Of a stretch of DNA of 64,000 nt, positions 23,934 through 31,435 are shown one piece after another (the first letter of the stretch is position 1; each line of letters starts with the position of its first letter). This stretch comes from JACQFK01 sp964619955 (GTDB lineage: Bacteria; Planctomycetota; MHYJ01; JACPRB01). The position numbers and the translations under genes were made by a program. The stretch is from positions 42,770-106,769 of the forward strand of contig CAZUJF010000018.1 in NCBI GenBank assembly GCA_964619955.1, given 5' to 3'. Under the pieces are notes generated by a model. It was given only the letters and a program-made list of their open reading frames with translations. It did no database searches and had not been told where the DNA came from.

Positions 23934-25216
23934 TTCTGGCTCTCCGCCGGAAGGCCGACGGTGAACGTCGTGCCTGCAGGTCTGCTCTCGACGTTGATGA
24001 ATCCCTTGTGTTCGGAGACGATGCGCTGGGTCAGATAGAGGCCGAGCCCCGTGCCCCCCTGGCGGGTCGTGTAGAAGGGGTCGAAGATGCGGTCCCGGAC
24101 GTCCGGGCGGAGGCCCGTTCCGGAGTCCTCGACCGCGATGGTGGCGAACGCCCCTGCGCGGCCCAGGCGACATTTAAGCGTGCCCCCTTTCTCCATGGCC
24201 TGGATCGCGTTGATGATGATGTTCAGGAGGGCCTGCTGGATCTGTCCCTCATCCAGGAGGTAGCGGGCCGGAGAATCGGAAAAACCCTCCCGGATGATGG
24301 AGATTCCCTGTTTGCGGCATTCGGGCTCGACCAGGGCCAGCACGGCCCCGAGCACCGTCTCAAGCGCCGCCGGCGCGCGTTCCACCGCGTGAGGCCGGGC
24401 GAAGGAAACGTATTTGTCGACGATCCCCTGAAGGCGGTGGATTTCCGAGCGGATGACGGCCAGGTATTTCGCGGCTTTCGGCGGGACGGGCGCCGGGATC
24501 GCCTCCTCGAGGAGTTGTTCGTGGATGCTGAGGGCTGCCAGGGGATTCTTGATTTCGTGAGCGATGCCCGCGGCGAGGCTGCCCAGTCCCGCGAGCTTTT
24601 CCGTCCGGCGCATTTCGAGATCGAGGAATTTCATGTAGCTGACGTCCTGGATCTGGAGGATGATCCCGATCCGGGCTCCGGCATCGTTGTGGAGAAACCG
24701 GCCATCCAGGCGGAGGACCGGCTTCTTGTCCCCCAGCGGGACTTCCACGTCGATGCCGCTGAACTCGTCCCCGAGACGGATCAGGCGGTCGAACGGCTCG
24801 ACGAGCGCGGGGGCATGGCTCAGGACGTCCCGGAAGTCCCGCTGGAGGCCGTCCGCCGCGAGGCCGGCCAATTCGCGGGCGCGCTGGTTGACGTTGGTGA
24901 TGAGCCCGCTCAGATCGCTGGTCACCACCCCGATGGAAATGCTTTGAAGGATGTCCAGCGCGTAGCTCTTGAGGTAGGTCAGCCGGTCGTGGGTTTTCGA
25001 ATGGGTCCTCTGGAGCAGGAAGAGCGCGGATCCCGTGAGCCCCAGCACCACCACGATCGCCCCCAGGAGCAGGGCGATGGATCCATCGGGATTCGTTCTT
25101 GAAATGTGCCAGACCATCACCAGGGTCAGGATCGAGAGGCACCCCAGCGCTCCGGGAAGGCCCCATCGAATCCAGGGCTGCTCGAGGAACCTTGGACTGA
25201 GCTCCCGTCGGAACAT
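23930..25216 (-). CDS. Membrane-bound PAS sensor histidine kinase (NtrB/ZraS-like)
   Basis: 428 residues from ATG 25216. There are two N-terminal membrane helices (about 16-35 and 45-67) with almost no periplasmic loop between them, so it probably senses a cytoplasmic or membrane signal. A PAS domain (about 85-205, 'ILQSISIGVVTSDLSGLITNVNQRARELAG') follows, then the HisKA box with the phosphoacceptor histidine in 'LAAGIAHEIKNPLAAL', and an ATPase domain with N box 'NIIINAIQAM', G1 'DSGTGL' and G2 'GGTGLGL'. It is coupled (ATGA) to the response regulator. The promoter box lies six bases from the start codon. Confidence 0.9.
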   Translation of the reverse strand: MFRRELSPRFLEQPWIRWGLPGALGCLSILTLVMVWHISRTNPDGSIALLLGAIVVVLGLTGSALFLLQRTHSKTHDRLTYLKSYALDILQSISIGVVTSDLSGLITNVNQRARELAGLAADGLQRDFRDVLSHAPALVEPFDRLIRLGDEFSGIDVEVPLGDKKPVLRLDGRFLHNDAGARIGIILQIQDVSYMKFLDLEMRRTEKLAGLGSLAAGIAHEIKNPLAALSIHEQLLEEAIPAPVPPKAAKYLAVIRSEIHRLQGIVDKYVSFARPHAVERAPAALETVLGAVLALVEPECRKQGISIIREGFSDSPARYLLDEGQIQQALLNIIINAIQAMEKGGTLKCRLGRAGAFATIAVEDSGTGLRPDVRDRIFDPFYTTRQGGTGLGLYLTQRIVSEHKGFINVESRPAGTTFTVGLPAESQK

Positions 25217-25222
25217 GCCCTG

Positions 25223-25251
25223 ACTGTAGCGAGCGCCCGGTCGGGCTTCAA
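25223..25251 (-). promoter_or_regulatory. Promoter of the two-component system, leaderless type
   Basis: TTGAAG (25251-25246), 17 bases, TACAGT (25228-25223), then only six bases to the ATG at 25216. Confidence 0.6.
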
Positions 25252-25317
25252 TGCCCCTGCTGCAATGTCTCGCAGGACTTGCGCACGATCTTGCACACCC
25301 CCGGGGCGGGTGTCGGG

Positions 25318-25878
25318 CTAACGCCGCTTCGAGGAAGGCACGCCGAGGGTGGGGTAGATCTCCTGCCGGTACAGGTTCACCGCGGAGCGGATGATCTTCT
25401 CGGCCCGGCCGGAGCCGAACAGCGGGCCGACCTTGGCCACCTTGCCTTCCAGGGATTTGTAATCGCGCAGGAATTGCTGGATCTCCCGGGACCGGTGGGG
25501 CGGCAGCTCCTTCACGTCCTTGCAGTGCGCGAATTCGGGGTCGTCGGAGGCGACGGCGATGATCTTGTCGTCCTGGCCCTCCTCGTCCGTCATGGTGATG
25601 ACGCCGATCGGACGGGCGCGCATGATGCAGAGGGGCACCACCGACTCCTGGCAGAGCACCAGGACGTCCAGCGGGTCCCCGTCCTCGCAGTACGTGCGGG
25701 GGACGAAACCGTAATTCGCGGGATAGTGGACGGCGCTGTAGAGCACCCGGTCCAGCCGCAGCAGCCCGGTGGTCTTGTCGAGCTCGTATTTGCACTTGCT
25801 GCCGCTGGGGACCTCGATCACGCAGTTGAACGTGTGCCCGGGGTCCTCGCCGATGGCGACATCATGCCAGGGGTTCAT
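25318..25878 (-). CDS. ppa: Inorganic pyrophosphatase, family I
   Basis: 186 residues. It hydrolyses pyrophosphate to drive biosynthetic reactions, in the cytoplasm with Mg2+. The family signature 'EDGDPLDVLVL' is present, along with 'YPANYGFVPRTYCEDGDP', 'DDKIIAVASDDPEF' and the general acid and phosphate-binding 'VEVPSGSKCKYELDK'-type segment near the N-terminus. It is a single-gene unit, divergent from the phosphoesterase gene. Its -10 box lies nine bases from the start codon. Confidence 0.95.
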   Translation of the reverse strand: MNPWHDVAIGEDPGHTFNCVIEVPSGSKCKYELDKTTGLLRLDRVLYSAVHYPANYGFVPRTYCEDGDPLDVLVLCQESVVPLCIMRARPIGVITMTDEEGQDDKIIAVASDDPEFAHCKDVKELPPHRSREIQQFLRDYKSLEGKVAKVGPLFGSGRAEKIIRSAVNLYRQEIYPTLGVPSSKRR

Positions 25879-25887
25879 CGGCCGCGC

Positions 25888-25893
25888 AGTATA
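25888..25893 (-). promoter_or_regulatory. -10 box of ppa, leaderless type
   Basis: TATACT on the minus strand, nine bases before the ATG at 25878. No good -35 box is visible. Confidence 0.5.
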
Positions 25894-25978
25894 CCGTCCG
25901 ATGCGGGACTTGCACGAAAAAAGGATTCCCGTGGGGGCCGGCGCTGCGGCTTTTCGTTTGCGCCCGCCCCGGCCATGA

Positions 25979-25984
25979 TATGAT
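25979..25984 (+). promoter_or_regulatory. -10 box of the phosphoesterase gene, leaderless type
   Basis: TATGAT, ten bases before the ATG at 25995. The in-frame ATG at 25980 lies within this box and is therefore unlikely to be the start. Confidence 0.45.
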
Positions 25985-25994
25985 TGAGGCAGGC

Positions 25995-26762
25995 ATGGCG
26001 GTCGCGCTCATCTCCGATCTGCACTCCAATCGCGAGGCCCTCACCAAGGTCCTCGAGGATATCGAGTCCCAGGGCATCAAGGACGTTTTCTGCCTCGGGG
26101 ACCTCGTGGGGTACGGGCCCGATCCCGCCTTCGTCGTCGAACAGGCGATGAACTGGCGCGTCGTGCTGATGGGCAACCACGACGAGGCCGTCCTGAAGGA
26201 GGCCTACGGCTTCAATCCCGTGGCCAAGGCCGCGGTCTTCTGGACCCGCGACCAGCTGCGGCCCGGGATGTTCTCGGGAAAGGGCAAGAAGGAGCGCTGG
26301 CAGTTCCTCCAGACGCTCAAGCTGACGCACGAGGAGGACAACGCGCTCTTCGTGCACGGCTCGCCCCGCGATCCGACGATGGAATACGTGCTCCGTTCCG
26401 ACACCGTGGACCTGACCGGAGGCGTGCCCGACAAGATCCGGGACATCTTCTCGCGGTTCAGCCGCGTCTGCTTCGCCGGCCACACCCATGATCCTGGGGT
26501 GATCACGGAGGACTCCCGCTTCCTCCCGCCCAAGGAGCTCAACCACGAATTCGTCTTCGAGGCGGGAAAAAAGTTTTTCGTCAACATCGGATCCGTGGGG
26601 CAGCCCCGGGACGGCGACACGCGGGCCTGTTATGCCGTGTACCACGGGGACAGGGTCGTCTGGCGGCGCGTGGAGTACGATTACCGGGCGACCATGGAGA
26701 AGATCTTCAAGCAGACCCAGCTGGACCCCCGGGCGGGGGAGCGGCTGGCCCACGGCCGCTGA
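25995..26762 (+). CDS. Calcineurin-like metallophosphoesterase (YfcE/MJ0936-like)
   Basis: 255 residues from ATG 25995. The two-metal phosphoesterase motifs appear in order: 'ISDLHSN' (D-x-H), 'LGDLVGYGPDP' (GD), 'MGNHDEAV' (GNHD), 'FVHGSP' (H) and 'FAGHTHDPG' (GHTH). The short form and 'VNIGSVGQPRDGD' place it among the cytoplasmic phosphodiesterases related to MJ0936 and YfcE. The substrate is unknown. It is followed after 53 bases by hpf. Confidence 0.88.
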   Translation: MAVALISDLHSNREALTKVLEDIESQGIKDVFCLGDLVGYGPDPAFVVEQAMNWRVVLMGNHDEAVLKEAYGFNPVAKAAVFWTRDQLRPGMFSGKGKKERWQFLQTLKLTHEEDNALFVHGSPRDPTMEYVLRSDTVDLTGGVPDKIRDIFSRFSRVCFAGHTHDPGVITEDSRFLPPKELNHEFVFEAGKKFFVNIGSVGQPRDGDTRACYAVYHGDRVVWRRVEYDYRATMEKIFKQTQLDPRAGERLAHGR

Positions 26763-26815
26763 GCGGCCTTTCCGACCGGCCTGTTGTCCCTCGAAACCCA
26801 TCGGGAGAAGCAACC

Positions 26816-27193
26816 ATGAAGGTGAGCGTGACGGCCCGGCATGTGAAGTTCTCGAACGAGCTCAAGCGCGTGGCGGCGGACAAGGCGAATCATCTGGAGC
26901 ATTATTTCGACCACCTGAAGAAGATCGAGGTGGTGCTGGACATCGCGGGTCCGAAGCGCTTCTCGGTGGAAATGATCGCCTCGGGCATCCATGACCACGT
27001 GCTGGTCTGCCACAGCACGGACGACACGGCGCACGCGGCCCTGGACGCCGTCATCGACAAGATGGAGCGCCAGCTGGTGAAGTACAAGGAGAAGCTCGGG
27101 CACAAACACGACGGCGCCAAGAAGACCAATCCCCGGCACAAAAAGACCCGCTCGGAACTCGCCGAAGGGGGCGGACCCGGCGTCTGGTGGTAG
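26816..27193 (+). CDS. hpf: Short ribosome hibernation-promoting factor
   Basis: 125 residues, the short HPF/YfiA type. It binds the 30S decoding region in starved cells and blocks translation. Features are 'MKVSVTARHVKFSNELKRVAADKANHLEHYF', a conserved basic helix and the 'DDTAHAALDAVIDKMERQLVKYKEKL' C-terminal helix. The C-terminal extension after residue 100 is short and basic and lacks the dimerisation domain of long HPF. It stands directly upstream of ptsN and ptsH, as in the classical rpoN-hpf-ptsN region, although rpoN itself is not here. The start has a GGGAGAAG ribosome-binding site. Confidence 0.92.
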   Translation: MKVSVTARHVKFSNELKRVAADKANHLEHYFDHLKKIEVVLDIAGPKRFSVEMIASGIHDHVLVCHSTDDTAHAALDAVIDKMERQLVKYKEKLGHKHDGAKKTNPRHKKTRSELAEGGGPGVWW

Positions 27194-27240
27194 GCGATCC
27201 TAACGTGCTGGAATCTAGGTAGATAAGCGGTCGCGACCTC

Positions 27241-27270
27241 TTGACCCCCGGGTCCGGGATGCTCTATAAT
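27241..27270 (+). promoter_or_regulatory. Sigma-70 promoter of the ptsN-ptsH-ptsI unit
   Basis: TTGACC (27241-27246), 18 bases, TATAAT (27265-27270). A GAGGGA ribosome-binding site follows before the TTG start at 27293. Confidence 0.75.
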
Positions 27271-27292
27271 CCGGGCCTTCAACGAGGGACCC

Positions 27293-27763
27293 TTGAAGCT
27301 CTGCGATTTCATCCCGACCAAGGCGATCATCCCGGTCCTCAAGGCGACGGACAAGGTCGCCGCGATCGAAGAGCTGGTCCAGGCGATCAAGAAATCCGCG
27401 AAGAACGGGAAGTTTTCCGTTTCCGGCATCGTGGACGCCATCGTCAAGCGTGAAAAGCTGGGGTCGACGGGCATCGGGGGCGGCGTGGGGATCCCCCACG
27501 CCAAGCTGCCGGGCCTGAAGGGCGTCATCGGCGCGTTCGGGCGCACGGCGGAGCCCATCGACTTCAACGCGGTCGACGGCGAACGGGTCCAGCTCATCTT
27601 CGTGATCCTGGCGCCGGAGTCGCAGGCGGAAGGCTATCTCCGGGCCCTGAAGAAGATCATGGGCGCCCTCAAGCGCCCCAACTTCCTGAAGTTCCTGAAG
27701 GGGGCGCGGACGGTGAAGGACATCGAACTCATCTTTCGCGAGGTGGAAGAGGTCCCGGTCTGA
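27293..27763 (+). CDS. ptsN: PTS EIIA-Ntr-like regulatory protein
   Basis: 156 residues starting with TTG at 27293, supported by the GAGGGA ribosome-binding site and by alignment of 'KLCDFIPTKAIIPVLKATDK' with EIIA N-termini. The phosphorylation site is H69 in 'GIGGGVGIPHAKLP'. It is a stand-alone fructose/nitrogen-type EIIA domain. With no EIIB or EIIC gene nearby, it is probably regulatory rather than a sugar importer. It is followed by HPr and EI. Confidence 0.88.
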   Translation: MKLCDFIPTKAIIPVLKATDKVAAIEELVQAIKKSAKNGKFSVSGIVDAIVKREKLGSTGIGGGVGIPHAKLPGLKGVIGAFGRTAEPIDFNAVDGERVQLIFVILAPESQAEGYLRALKKIMGALKRPNFLKFLKGARTVKDIELIFREVEEVPV

Positions 27764-27784
27764 CGCCGGTCCGCCTCCACGACC

Positions 27785-28054
27785 ATGATTGAAGAACGCC
27801 AGGTGACGGTGCTCAACGTGCTCGGCCTGCATGTGAGGCCCTCGGCCTCCTTTGCCGGGACCGCCGCCAAATTCAGATCGCGGGTCAACGTCATCAAGGA
27901 CGGCCAGTCCGTGAACGCGAAGTCGTCCATCGATCTGCTGACGCTGGCCGCGGTCGCGGGGACGCGGCTGACGCTGCGGGCCGAAGGGGAGGACGCCGCG
28001 GACGCGGTCCACGCGCTGGTCGCGCTGATCGAGAGCAAATTCGGCGAGGAATAG
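27785..28054 (+). CDS. ptsH: Phosphocarrier protein HPr
   Basis: 89 residues. H16 in 'LGLHVRPSASF' accepts phosphate from EI. A serine at 47/48 ('KSSIDLL') is at the position of the regulatory Ser46 that HPr kinase modifies in many bacteria, and a second control input is therefore possible. It lies 21 bases after ptsN without a strong ribosome-binding site. Confidence 0.93.
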   Translation: MIEERQVTVLNVLGLHVRPSASFAGTAAKFRSRVNVIKDGQSVNAKSSIDLLTLAAVAGTRLTLRAEGEDAADAVHALVALIESKFGEE

Positions 28055-28089
28055 GACCGCCTCCGGTCCTCCGGCCCGGGCGGGCCGGA
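28054..28089 (+). other. Tandem hairpins between ptsH and ptsI
   Basis: GGACC/GGTCC (54-58 with 65-69 of this block) is followed immediately by TCCGGCCC/GGGCCGGA, an 8-bp perfect stem with a GGGC loop. There is no T-run. It could reduce or balance ptsI expression relative to ptsH, or stabilise processed mRNA ends. Confidence 0.35.
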
Positions 28090-28114
28090 CTTCGGCGGCA
28101 GGGGCTCCGGGATC

Positions 28115-29857
28115 ATGGAAATCCGAAAGGGCATCGGCGTATCCGTTGGTTTTGCGATCGGCGAGGCGTTCGTCCTCGACCGTGAGGAGTATCGCATTTC
28201 CCGGCGCACGCTCGCGGCGGGGGAGGTCGAGGCGGAGACGGCGCGCCTCGACAAGGCGGTCAAATCCGCCGTGGGCGAACTGCGGGAGCAGATGGCCCTC
28301 ATGTCCCAGAAGGTCCGCGACGTCGCGGGCACCATCCTCGAAGCCCAGGTGGCCATGCTCCAGGACCCGCATCTCCGGGAGGAGATCCTCAACGAGATCC
28401 GCAAGAACCGCTGCACCGCGGATTTCGCGGCCTCGCGCACCGTGCGGCGGAAGATCAAGCTTCTGGAGGACTCCGGGGCCGCCGGCTTCGCGCGCCGCGT
28501 CCTCTCCGATTTCGTCGAGCTCGAAAAGGCGCTGCTCCGGAATCTCCTGGGCGGGCGCCGGGACGACATCTCGCAGCTGGCGGGGCCGGTCGTCGTCGTG
28601 GCGCACGACCTGTCGCCCAGCCAGGCGATCGGTCTGGACCGCAGCAAGGTCCTGGGCATCCTGACCGAGGCGGGCGGCCTGACCTCGCACACGGCCATCG
28701 TCGCGAAATCCCTGGGGATCCCCGCGGTGGTGGGCGTGGAATCCGTCGCCGCGGACATCTCCGGCGGGGACACCGTCGTGCTCGACGGCGCGACGGGCAC
28801 GGTCATCATCCAGCCGGACGAAGGCACCACGAAGCGCTACCAGGCGATGGCGCGCAATTTCGAGCTCATGGAGCGCCGCCGCGCGAAGGAGCTCCTGAAC
28901 CTGCCCGCCATCACCACGGACGGCACCCGCGTCGAGATCTTCGCGAACATCGAGTCGCCCGAGGAGATCCCCGCGGCGCTCGTCCACGGGGCGGAGGGCA
29001 TCGGGCTCTACCGGACCGAGTTCCTCTACCTGGGGCACCGCTTCAATCCCTCGGAGAAGGAGCACGAGGACGCCTATACGCGGGCGATCAGCCTGCTGGG
29101 CGCCCGCCGCCTGGTCATCCGCACGCTGGACCTGGGCGCGGACAAGATGCCCGCCGAGGGGATCGGGAAGGAGTCGAACCCCTTCCTGGGGACGCGGGCC
29201 ATCCGCCTCTGCCTCGAGCGCCCGGAGATGTTCCGGGTGCAGCTCCGCGCGATCCTGAAGTGCGCCTCCCGCGGCAACGTCGCGATGATGATCCCGATGA
29301 TCTCGTCGCTGGCGGAAGTCCGCCAGGTGAAGGAGGTCGTGGCGGAGGTCCGCCGGGAGCTGCAGGCCGAGGGGCAGTCCGCGGGCGACGGCATGACGCT
29401 GGGGATCATGATCGAGGTGCCCTCCGCCGCCCTCGTGGCGGACCAGCTGGCCCCGCACGTGGATTTCTTCAGCGTGGGGACGAACGACCTGATCGCGTAC
29501 ACCATCGCGGTGGACCGCGCCAACGAGCGCGTCGCCCCCCTGTATCAGCCGGGCCACCCGGCGATCCTCCGCCTCCTTAAGCAGGTGATCGACGCCGGCG
29601 GCAAGGCCGGGAAGACCGTGTCCGTCTGCGGGGAGATGTCGAGCGACCTCAACTTCACCCTGGTGCTGCTGGGGTTGGGCTTGAGGAACTTCAGCGTCGT
29701 GCCCCCCGTGATCCCGGACCTCAAGAAACTGATCCGGTCGGTCTCCCTGGACGAAGCCCGGGCGCTCGCCGCCAAGGCCCTGACCTTCGACGACGGACGG
29801 GAATTGTCGGAGTTCCTCGCGGCGGAGACGCGGAAGTTGCTGCCGGACAGCGCCTGA
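28115..29857 (+). CDS. ptsI: Phosphoenolpyruvate-protein phosphotransferase (enzyme I)
   Basis: 580 residues, normal length. It transfers phosphate from PEP to HPr. The active-site histidine is H192 in 'TEAGGLTSHTAIVAKSLGIPAVVG'. The PEP-binding barrel has 'GIGLYRTEFLYL', 'RTLDLGADKM', 'NPFLGTRAIRLCL', 'MIPMISSLAEV', 'GIMIEVPSAAL', 'FFSVGTNDLIAYT' and 'CGEMSSDL'. It completes a phosphorelay PEP-EI-HPr-EIIA with the two EIIA-containing proteins in this window. Confidence 0.96.
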   Translation: MEIRKGIGVSVGFAIGEAFVLDREEYRISRRTLAAGEVEAETARLDKAVKSAVGELREQMALMSQKVRDVAGTILEAQVAMLQDPHLREEILNEIRKNRCTADFAASRTVRRKIKLLEDSGAAGFARRVLSDFVELEKALLRNLLGGRRDDISQLAGPVVVVAHDLSPSQAIGLDRSKVLGILTEAGGLTSHTAIVAKSLGIPAVVGVESVAADISGGDTVVLDGATGTVIIQPDEGTTKRYQAMARNFELMERRRAKELLNLPAITTDGTRVEIFANIESPEEIPAALVHGAEGIGLYRTEFLYLGHRFNPSEKEHEDAYTRAISLLGARRLVIRTLDLGADKMPAEGIGKESNPFLGTRAIRLCLERPEMFRVQLRAILKCASRGNVAMMIPMISSLAEVRQVKEVVAEVRRELQAEGQSAGDGMTLGIMIEVPSAALVADQLAPHVDFFSVGTNDLIAYTIAVDRANERVAPLYQPGHPAILRLLKQVIDAGGKAGKTVSVCGEMSSDLNFTLVLLGLGLRNFSVVPPVIPDLKKLIRSVSLDEARALAAKALTFDDGRELSEFLAAETRKLLPDSA

Positions 29858-29894
29858 TTTGCTGGCGCACCGCGACTTGAGCCGGCGGCCGGGG

Positions 29895-29900
29895 TATAAT
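29895..29900 (+). promoter_or_regulatory. Consensus -10 box before a leaderless mini-ORF
   Basis: TATAAT, six bases before an ATG at 29907. No convincing -35 box. Confidence 0.5.
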
Positions 29901-29906
29901 AGGCGG

Positions 29907-29954
29907 ATGGCGCCCCGGGGGCGGAACTCCGGGGCCGGAGGTCGAGAAACATGA
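29907..29954 (+). CDS. Possible 15-codon leaderless upstream ORF
   Basis: Six bases after TATAAT, an ATG opens a 15-codon frame (MAPRGRNSGAGGRET). Its TGA overlaps the start codon of the 483-residue gene as ATGA. It could act as a leaderless entry ORF that delivers ribosomes to the main gene, which also has its own GGAGG site. No protein function is suggested. Confidence 0.3.
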   Translation: MAPRGRNSGAGGRET

Positions 29955-31402
29955 TTCGGATCGGCATCGGAGCCCTGCTGGCGCTGGCCGTGGCCGCCCC
30001 CGCCGCCGCAGGGGAGCACGACAGCGTCCGCCTCAAGAACGGCCGCTATCTCTCGGGCCAGGTCGTCATCGACGAGGGCGACAAGGAAGGCTTCAAGGTC
30101 CAGCGCTGGGACAACGGCGGGGTGGTCCACGTCAAGTGGAGCCAGATCCCCGACAGCGAACGGAACCGTCTTCTCAACAAAAAGCCGGAAGCGCCCGTGA
30201 CGGGCATCCTGTTCGACGGGGTCCGCGTGATGACCGCCCAGCGGGACGTGGTGGGGCTCCTCGCGAAGGAGGATGCGGCGTCGATCTACGTCAAGACCCG
30301 GGATTCCAAGACGCCCTCGGTCATTCCCAAGAGCGCGCTGCTGAAGCCGTACGAGCCGTTGAAGGTGGCCGAGGCGGAGATCTACAGCGCCGACGAGATG
30401 GTGGATTCGCGTGCGGCGAAGCTGGCGGACAAGGACTACGCGGGCCTCGTCGACCTGGGGCGTTTCGCGGCCCGTCTGAAGCTGTACGAGCGGGCGGCGG
30501 AGTTCTACCGGCAGGCCGGCGCGGCCGACGCGGGCAAGAAGGACGAGATCGACGGCCTGATCGCGGCCAATGAGGCCCTCATCAAGGAGGCGAAAGCCGG
30601 CCTGATGCTGACGCAGGTGAAGGAACTCGCGGGGGACACCGAGTTCGTGAAGGCGCTGGAGCTGGCGAAGAAGCTGCTCCAGGAGTACTCCGACACCGAA
30701 GTGGCCCGCCTGAACCGGGACCTTCCCGCCCTTCTGGAGAAGCAGGCCAAGGAGTTCGAAGGCAAGAAGGCCGAATACCTCGCGACGAACGTTCCGGAGG
30801 CCTACAAGGGCAGACGTCAGGCCCTCGTCTCCCTCTACGCCTCCTCCAAGTACACGAAGATCGGCGAGGCCATTTCGATGGCGAACAAGATCGACGAGGC
30901 GGTCGTGGCCGATCTGGCGAAGAAGTTCAAGTCGTCCCCCGAGGAGATCCAGACCGCGTGGGGCAAGCGGGAGCTGAAGCAGCGCACGGTGACGTACGGC
31001 GACGGGTCCTGGATCGTGAAGGGCGGCCAGGACGGCGGCCTCGACACCGACGCCAAGACCAACCCCAAGCAGCAGCCGCAGCGGACCGGCGGGAACGGAT
31101 TCGGCGTGGGCGGCAACAACAACCGCAACCAGCCGGCGCAGGCGAAGCCCCAGGACCTGGGCCGGAAGCTGGAAACCAAGGATGAATGGTGGGCCAGCGC
31201 GTCCTCCTCCGACCGGAAGGCCTTCGTCGAGGCGGAATACGCCAAGAATTCGCAGGCCGTGAAGAAGGAGATCAAGACGAAGAAGTGCAGCGTCTGCAAC
31301 GGGGAGGGCATCCGCAAGGAATCCCGCTCCGGCGTCGCGTGCGACGTGAAATGCGCCCGCTGCCACGGTTCCAAGGAAGACGAGATCATCATCTACTTCT
31401 AG
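29951..31402 (+). CDS. Exported protein with beta-rich repeat, helical repeats and DnaJ-like zinc motif
   Basis: 483 residues with a clear Sec signal (ALLALAVAAPAAAG). Residues 24-75 carry a short beta-rich unit 'SVRLKNGRYLSGQVV...GFKVQRWDNGGVVHVKWSQIP', repeated more loosely at about 80-135. The same unit is recognisable in the products of 34809-36722 and 36745-38685. A helical middle (about 140-330) resembles TPR-type helices. A low-complexity Gly/Asn/Gln linker follows, then a C-terminal cysteine pair set 'CSVCNGEG' (about 446) and 'CARCHGS', as in the DnaJ central zinc domain. I do not recognise a described family. An envelope location is likely. Confidence 0.65.
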   Translation: MIRIGIGALLALAVAAPAAAGEHDSVRLKNGRYLSGQVVIDEGDKEGFKVQRWDNGGVVHVKWSQIPDSERNRLLNKKPEAPVTGILFDGVRVMTAQRDVVGLLAKEDAASIYVKTRDSKTPSVIPKSALLKPYEPLKVAEAEIYSADEMVDSRAAKLADKDYAGLVDLGRFAARLKLYERAAEFYRQAGAADAGKKDEIDGLIAANEALIKEAKAGLMLTQVKELAGDTEFVKALELAKKLLQEYSDTEVARLNRDLPALLEKQAKEFEGKKAEYLATNVPEAYKGRRQALVSLYASSKYTKIGEAISMANKIDEAVVADLAKKFKSSPEEIQTAWGKRELKQRTVTYGDGSWIVKGGQDGGLDTDAKTNPKQQPQRTGGNGFGVGGNNNRNQPAQAKPQDLGRKLETKDEWWASASSSDRKAFVEAEYAKNSQAVKKEIKTKKCSVCNGEGIRKESRSGVACDVKCARCHGSKEDEIIIYF

Positions 31403-31435
31403 CGCACGGTGGGCGCGGGACGACTTCGTTCAGGG

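Noticed and set aside
27215..31366. Very long antisense frame over the pts region.
   Set aside because: It is a GC-rich shadow frame opposite recognised ptsN, ptsH and ptsI genes, with Arg/His/Leu-rich unstructured composition.
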